64,000 bases of DNA from Cladocopium goreaui (taxonomy: Eukaryota; Sar; Dinophyceae; Suessiales; Symbiodiniaceae): positions 62,001 to 126,000 of the forward strand of contig CAMXCT020001763.1 in assembly GCA_947184155.2 (NCBI GenBank), given 5' to 3'. Positions 42,201 through 51,200 of this stretch are shown piece after piece. A program made the translations under genes and the position numbers. The notes below the pieces were generated by a model. The model was not told the origin of the DNA and ran no database searches. It saw only the letters and a program-made list of their open reading frames with translations. Every line of letters starts with the position of its first letter. Within the stretch, counting starts at the first letter, position 1.

Positions 42201-45200
42201 GGATTTACACATTAAACATAGATAAAAATAGTGGATCTTTCCATAGTTATGTGACAGTTTACCAGAGGGTAAATCACCAGTGAGCAAACATGACGTCAAT
42301 GACCAAAAACAGTGACCAGCGAAACAGTGACCAGAGATAGCTACGGGCGGAACGGCGGAAGCTGCTGCCAAGGATCATAGATATCGCTGATATCACTCAA
42401 AACAAACCACGCTTAGAACTCTGGACATGTTTTTTCGCAATAATGTAGAAAAACTCATGACTTCGGGTCGGCCAACCAAATTGCGTCACATGAGTTAGTG
42501 TCATCCCTTGACTAATGCACCATATGCAAATACGTATCTACGCATATATATATATATATTTGTGCGGGGGGAGAACCCAAAAACAACGGAAAATAAAAAC
42601 AACTTGTCTATTCAAATATGTCAACGGCAAGCGCTAGATTCAACTAGCATGGGTCAATAGTATCTAGTAGACCAAGCCCTTGGAACGTCCTGAACATCTT
42701 CGGCCGCATCTGTACCTCGGTTTTTGAGTTGATGGATTGGCAAATTTTCCCATGGCAGGACCAGCCCCTTTTGTTCTCAAGTGTCATCGGGGGTTCCATC
42801 TTGGGCTCCGCGAATTCTGTCCAGCTGCAGTATTGGTTTAGTGAGTTATATGGAACAATTCTGTGATAGTGGTTCCGACCCATCCCAAATGCCAGATACT
42901 CTCAAATACTATGAGTCAAGCGCTGCTAATCCCCGACTTGTTGCAGGATGGAGAGATCAAAACGGTCTAGATGTCTGGGGTCCGCAATTTTGACGGGCAG
43001 CTGTACGCGTGAGTGGCAAAACATGGCAGCCAAAAATTCAAAAAAATACTGAAAATACATGAAAATGCGTACTGCAAATGCTTGGAGAGCCCCGTTGTAT
43101 GGAAAGAGGTACATACTGAGAATGATATAACAAATATCAATGAATATGAATACTGATAATAACATTATATGATACATGATGATACACTTGATATTTCAAT
43201 CCTGCATATAGTAGATATATGAAGAGTGATGAAATCAATCAAGTGCCACTAGTGGTTGCAGATTTCAATGGCCAATGCCTGTGATCTGGCATGAAACTTG
43301 CTGGTGTGAATCGCCAAAAGCCGGACTTTGAATGAGAGATGTGGTAAGACAATCCAAGCTCAAACAAAATGTATATGTTTATGCAACATATACCACTCCC
43401 AACAAGTATAGACCCTGAAAACCGTCCCAAGAGGAAAGGAGTCTTCGTCTAGCAATGGGTAATGGCTGAGACTATGTTAGGGCCGTTCAGAACAGGATTC
43501 CTTAGCTCATGGGTTATGACAACCCCCTAATACCCCCAATATCAACCATACTAACAATCCCTTAACAAATGATCCGCCATCATTGATCAAGTATATCCTA
43601 CCGACAATATAAAGCATATATCAAGGATAGCGGATAGTAGTATACAGGGTGGCGTGGCACAGTGATGTTTGTTGGTTTATAAACCCCATTAGCTAGTTTG
43701 ATATCTCTCCACGTCTACCCAACAGCTATTCGATTCATGTTTACCACTTTAATTAGCTAAACAACACCCACTAAATCCCATGAACTAACCATGAAATCCA
43801 ATTTTTTTTATAGTTTTTTTGGGTAGGAACCATTTACTCCATGCATCATGGTGAAATAAGCAACCCGCGAAACAATCACCAAGCGGGCAACTGGTTGGTT
43901 TAGCTATCATGAAACTCTCGCCCAGGTGCCCATTCGGTGCCATTCGGCAAGCAGACGCTATCGTGTCCTCAATGGGCCGTTGAAAACTCAATGGGCAATT
44001 CAGATATCACATGATACGATGTGTAGTTCCCAAAAAGAATGGCAGCTGATTGATCACTATTGTACTTGAGTTTTTTTTTGGGGGGGGTGTTGCTCTACAT
44101 ACTGCATATATAATAATGTGTATATATATATATGTAAATAATATATGTATTGCATCTGTATATGTTTATAGATATACCACTTGGGCGGCTTGATCAAGTC
44201 AGACTTCTACAGCCCTGGACCCTCAAGAGGCGGGTCAGTTCAGCCACCCCTTCTGTTCACATCTAAATAGCTGGGATTTATGGATGTTCATCCCCCTAAA
44301 AAAATGTATATGTATATATATATATATATGTATGTATGTGTATATATATATATATATGTATGTATGTATATATATATATGTATATTATATATGATATGTA
44401 TATACTGTATAGACTAGGTATTGAATGGTATCCATAGCCTTTCAATTCCAATCGCTGGATTGATGAACATCCCCAAAGTTGGGAAAAACACGCACATATT
44501 CATACGATTTCATCCAATCTACAACCCGATTCGCCAAGCGCAAGATTTGAAAACAACACCCAAACAAAGAGTATTGAGTGAATGTCGAATGTCCATTCCA
44601 AGCCTAAGCCACAAAACCAATCAAAACCAATCAAAACCATGGATGCCATGGTCATTTTCATGGTCTCACAAAAAAACATCTACGGTGAGTTTCTTTTGGT
44701 TTATCTTGTTGCAACTGCTGGTAAAGCAATAGTTCTGGTTTCCGACAATGTAAGATGACATCCCATTTTTTTCCCAGGCCATTTGGGGATGTTTCCTCTA
44801 ACATTCACCATATGATTGCAGCGACGTCGCGGAAAAACATGTGGTTTTATCCAATTCTAATATTGATTAACGCCAGTAAAGAGACGATCCATTCCAATTA
44901 CCTATATCCCAATGATATCTGCACTATATCCCATTACATCTCTCTGTTTGCTCATTCTGTCCCCACCATTTACCATTCTATCACCATCTATATCCAAGTA
45001 TATATCTCAATTATATCCAATTATGGCCTTTTACAATTTCTTAAGTTTGTTATAACCAAGAACATGGCATGATAACCCCATTTAAAACCATTTATAGACA
45101 TTCAAAGCATGTTATAGCCATAAAAATGATGGGTTTTCGGGTCGTTCAACGGTCTACGGCTGGATCCTATCGAAGTCCACGGCACGGATATGCCGCGCTG

Positions 45201-48200
45201 TAAGCCGCGTGCGTTTCAAGGAAGAAGTCCAGAGTCTGGGCGTAGGGAAGAACTGCTGCCCGGCGAGGGGTAGAGAAGGGGAACGATTTCATGGTGATCT
45301 CATGGTGATTTACTGGTGATTTACTAGGCATTTCATTAAATTTACTAGGGATTTAGTGGGATTTCACAGTGATTTCATGCTGATTTCAGGATTTGTTGAA
45401 TGGTGATCCAATGGGATTCAATGGGAATTTCGCAGGATTTCCGTGGTATCGTTAGGCTTTCAAAAGGTGGATTTCATGCGGAAGAAAAACTTCACGATCC
45501 ACAGAGTTGGTCAAATCTCAAGGTTTCACGGAGATGGCCGATCCATTGCAGACTGTGACCCTCTGGCTATGACTAACAGTTTGCCATGGTATAGATGGCC
45601 CATTTAGTTCGATGGATTACCGTTCTTAAAAATGGTGATGTTCCATGGCTATGTTAAATAACCAGATGGTAAACCACGCTTGAACCAAATTTGAACATGG
45701 AATGGTGATGAACTGGCCTCTGGACATCAACACCTTTCTTTCTGGATTTATGATGATTTATGGCTGTGTCTGAAAATGGAATATGACCCGCTGGCGATCT
45801 CAGGAAAAAAAAGACGTTGATGAATCATCAAAATCGGGTGGATTAAAATCCTGTTTTCAGACACACTCAAATCATATTTTGCTGCTTAACTTGTTGGTGG
45901 TGTACCTACCCCTCTGAAAAATATGAAAGTCAGTTGGGATTCTTATTCCCAATATTAAAATGTTCCAAACCACCAACCAGTTAACTTAATATATCCTCTG
46001 GTAAACTAACATAGCTATGGAAAATCACCATGTTTCATGCATGGGTAAATCCACTATTTCGACTGGGCCATTTTCTATGTCGCTTTTTGTATGTTTACCA
46101 GGCCGGGTATCCCATCAAAGACAACATCCTTCACCCATGATTCAGCATCCAAGTGACCGAGCGGGCCGTGCTTTGCCCTCCGAGTCTTGCTTCACCTGGC
46201 GCCAGGTGAAATCAGCTCGGCAAAATCCCGAAAAATTGATTTCTACAATGTGAGGCCCCTTAGTTATAAGTTGGTTTATAAGCCCCAGTAACTAGTTCGT
46301 TATAAGTACCATAAACCATAGTTATTGGAGCTATAAACCAACTTAGCTATCTTGGGGGCCTCACATTGTAGCAACTGTAAGTGGGTTATAACCCCAGTTA
46401 TAAATGGGATAAGTAGGGTTAATCCACTTATAATTGGGGTTATAACCCACTTACTAAGTGGGATGAGCCACCAAGTATGGCTTGCAGAATCATGGAAGGA
46501 AACGGGGATTTTTTCAGCCAGCCATAATTTCTTTCTCCAGATGCAGATCCAGCCAGATCCAGCCAGATCCAGGCAGATCTGGCTGATTGCAACATCTGGG
46601 TCTGACATGGGGTACCCCCAAAAAAATGTGAAATATACGGTGAATAAGCCTTTCCCTATGCACATGTTCATTTTTTTGGGGGCATACCTAAGTTTTGAAC
46701 AGAACCATCTGACAGATCTTGGGCACCCTTCATTTCTGCCTAATAACCATTACTGCAACCCCCGGGAAATATGTTGAGCAACAATTGTGACATAATATGA
46801 TATAATGATATAATTACAGAACCGGTAGAACCATAGAACCGGTAGAACCGAACCGTTTATTAATGAACCGTTTGTGAACCGAACTGTGCGCTGTGAACCG
46901 GAAATATGAACCGAACCGAATCGAACCGTTACCATGCTGCTACAAAGAGGACAACTAAAATCCAATGTTCCTCCTAAACGTGGCTGTCAAAAATGCCTTT
47001 TTTGTGGGTTTTTCAACAACCCTGACCAGTCACGGAGGTCGCATCCCCAGAAAAAGATCTTTGGCTGCCATCCCAAATCCTTCTCACTGTTTCCCTACTC
47101 AGAATGATCAAACGGGGTCCCACATTAAGACACTACCATCATATTCCCAGAAAAAAATCCAATTTTTTGTGGTTGAATTCCCATCTTGGGAAATCACCAT
47201 AAATGGGAAACACAAATATTAGTTACCCCTATCAGTGTTGTTTATAAATACACCATTATATTCTTTTCCCATGATATTCCCATTCTATTATGCCCAATGG
47301 ATGGGTTTGTCCCTACAACCACCGTTGGTTGAATCGCCGGTGTTTTTCCCTATCAAAACACCGCTCCAATTGGAATGTACACCCCATTTTCAGACACACC
47401 CGAATCAAGTTGGTGAAATACATCTCATCATATCTCACCAGAAATTCCAATCAGTCATATGCATTCATATTCCATAACCAATCCATAATCAATCCATAAT
47501 CCATATTCATTCATATCCATTCATATCCCCTGGGCCTGTAAAACCATCATATCCCCATAAAAATATCATAAACCCCCAGTTTGTTCATGGGGATATATAT
47601 ATATATGGATGAACATATTATTCATTTGTAAATATCTGGGGAATATAATTCATCTGTAATATATTCCATATTTATTTCATAGGGATATATACCATCATAT
47701 GGAACATTCCTATCTGTAGACCCATCCCATCTCCCCATGACCTCCTTGTCCACCCACTCCGCCAGCGCAGAGGCATACTCCTCGCCATGCTCCGTCAGCA
47801 CCGAGTCACCACCTCGGACAAGGTCCGGACTGCGCCATAGCGCCATGGAAATTCATAGCACATTTATGCTTCATGATGATGTTGTTTTAAAATGAGTTAA
47901 TCATGTTGATGTGAAATTAGACTTGGCTAAGCTGTAAAAAATATGAGGTACACAGATTTACAATCATCTGCAGTGAAAATGGGAATGTCTGATCATGTCT
48001 GATTTATTGTTTGCCTTATTTTTTAGCTATAAATAAACATAAATAAACTGGGAATTTCTCCTGGCAATTTTATACACGTGAACTCCGAGCACAGCAAAAA
48101 ACACACCGGAATTGACATTGGATAGTTGGAGATGTTCTTAGTTTTCACATGTAAACATGGGAGATACCATTGGAATTGACATTAGATAGTTGACATTAAA

Positions 48201-51200
48201 AATGACCTTTGAAATGATAGAGTAATTATTCAGTTGTATGTAGCCCAGTAAGCCTTACCCAGTGTTTGTTCATCGACTGCATATGTCACGGCTGGGGTTT
48301 CCCCATGGCAAGTCGCCAATCTTCCCCAGGCGGTTGTACTCGGACTGCCCATGGCGAGAGAAAAAGATGGGCCGTCGCTGGCCGTGCAGATTCAGCAAAA
48401 ACCTGGGTGACACGGCACGGGGTGCACGGCACGGTTACCCTCTGGTAAACATACAAAAAGCTATTGAACATGGCCATTTATAGTGGATTTACGCATTAAA
48501 AATGGTGATTTTCCATAGTTACGCTAGTTTACCAGAGGGTATACCGAACAAGAACCAAGGACACAGCAATGGAAACAGCAATGGAATACCCTAGTTTCTA
48601 CCCATGAAAACTGGGCTTCATGGGATTCCATCCAGCATGGTATGCTTGACTTGCCTACATGAGTCGATTGACAAGTATGGAAAATATGTAAATCATTGTA
48701 AATATAGATGATCCGGGGTAGTGGTTATAAAATGTGATAAAGCTGATGACTAACCAAGAAAAGAAACAACTATGCCCCAACAAGAAACCATGTGGAGATC
48801 TGGTTTCAACCCATGTGGAACTGGGACAAACTCAGGAATGGTGGACTTAGTGCAAACTGAGACGTCCACCTTGGAAATTCTTGACGAACAACAAACCCAG
48901 CTATCATTCATCAGAAGGGAAGGTCTCCGGAAACAATCACAACAGTGCGTTGACTTCCGCGTAACGACGTCCGTTTCTTCGACATTGACAGGTGTAGTGT
49001 ATCATCTGACAGGAGAGGCTTCGCCAAAATTGGTTACCACATGTGGCTGCCAAGAACCTCTCAAGGAAAACACCTTTCTATGGCACTGATCTAGCTTGAC
49101 CCTGCCTTGACGTGCCTTGCACACTGGGATAGTCTTCAGTGTTTGTGGTTGGGTTACCCTCTGGTACATTAACATAGTGACATAGAAAATAATCATAAAA
49201 AACTAGCAAATCATCAATGGGCGATTGGCCATAGCTATTTAGTTTACGGGTATATCATATCCCTGGCATTTTTTCATTGTTTGGGGTTGACACCCACGTA
49301 CAAACCATTTTTTTCAACCCCAAGGAACACAACAAAAACCTGGGATGTGCCATATGTGCCATGGCCATGTCCATCTCGATGGTGTTGAAACCAAAAGTAA
49401 TTGGTTGCCTTTAAATGTCATTGCAAATCCAATCACAGTTCATTGAAGCATATATGTTATATATGTGTTCCCAATCTTCCTATTTAGAAATATTTTTATG
49501 ATGGTACAGGTTCATATCAGCATGTTCAAAGGGTATACAGTATCCCAGTATTTGTGCACATCAGCATATGCATAAAGATATATATATAATATAATATTGT
49601 ATACCTAGACCCGCCAAGTACCCATAACAATTGGTAAACCTCCGAAACTAATGGGTATATATACTATGGTATATATATATACTATGGTATAATACTGCAA
49701 TTGTCTAGGTACTTGGAGGGTCTAAAACCTATAGGTGGCTAGTAAATCAATCAAGAAAACAAATCCAGTCTGGCAGTTTAACATAGCTATAGAAAGATCT
49801 ACCATCTTTAATAGGTAAACCGGTAAACCATCTATAACTATAAATGGCTCATATTTTCCAGTTCGTTTTTTCTATCTTTACCAGGCCGGGTTAATATCAC
49901 TTTTTTCGGCCGCTTCGGCCACCGCCCAGTCCCTTGGCTTCCAGTAACTGGGCGAATCTGGACGCCATAAAACCTCTGAGGTTGTGCAATGAGATTTCCT
50001 CGGCAAGGGGCGAAAAAAGGGGCGGCCAATGGGTGCTCAAAAAAAACCAGAAATCCATGGTGGGATTGGTCTATCTATCTAGATTGGATGTCCCGGAAGC
50101 GAATTTTGTGATGTTACAATGTTGGGTGATATCACGTGGCAAAACTTATAGGTAGCTATTTCAATCCCATAGCTGTAGAGAAGTTGAGGTTTGTCTGACC
50201 AAGTATCTCTGCCACCATCCACAAATTTGATCCAACTGAAGTCTTTTTCCGAAAGCCTCAGCTTTGACGTACGTATTTTGCGATCACACTTGTGATAATT
50301 ATACCGTATAAATTAATATATAATTATATATATATAATATAATTACCAAATATATCACAAGTGATCAGTGGCAATGGGAGCATTGGTCTTGGGTACCTCG
50401 GTACCTCGTTGTTTGTTTCGTTTCATCTCCAAGCTCATGGCGGTTCATAGACCTGCAACCAGTGGGCCCGTTTTTTTTCGAGGGGACTGAAAAACACATG
50501 GTCAATGGGGAAAAACCCTCTGGTAAACACACAATTACTTTGCTTCGAGTGATCCCCACCATGACATTTCAAAACAGCTTGTTGACACCACTTTTGTCTG
50601 GAGCTTTTGTCATGGGACTTTTGCCCAACTAACTATCCCAATCATTTGTTTCACCTGGCAGGTCATTGTGCATGTCAGTCTGTCAAACAGGATATAAACA
50701 TGTCAGTGGGCCATGTGAAGTAAACTCCAGAGCTCTCAACAGGTTTGCTTAAACATGACCAAACAGGCCAGTGGACCACCTGAGCCAAACAAACAAACAT
50801 GCCCAAACATGTCAGCACACCGCCTGTCAAACATGTTTGTAAAAACATGACTGAAACAAGCCAGTGGACCACCTGAACCAAAGTCAAAAGCTCGCAAGCT
50901 CGTGTGTAAACTAGACAAAACCATGCCAGTGTTGCTTCACCAGATCGCTGCAGCTGCAACTCTCTATTCCTCCACCAGACCTCTTCAATCAAAACCGATT
51001 AGGTCCCACAGGTAGAGCAACGTGTCAGGCCTATGCCTCCCCCGGACCTCTTCAGTCAAAACCGATTAGGTCCCACTGGCAGAGCACTGTGTCAGGATGC
51101 TTGCAATGCATCATAGACAGGCCAGGACTGCAGCCGCTCCAGCGTCGAAGCAGCTTTGGTTTCCAACTTGTCAGTCAGTTCTCGCAAGTAGGTAGGAGGG

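Noticed and set aside
50390..50450. Small exon SMNRHELGDETKQTT between PFK-2/FBPase-2 exons
   Set aside because: Exons 53493-53554 and 50208-50256 join directly in phase and match the family's length there, so no insert is needed.
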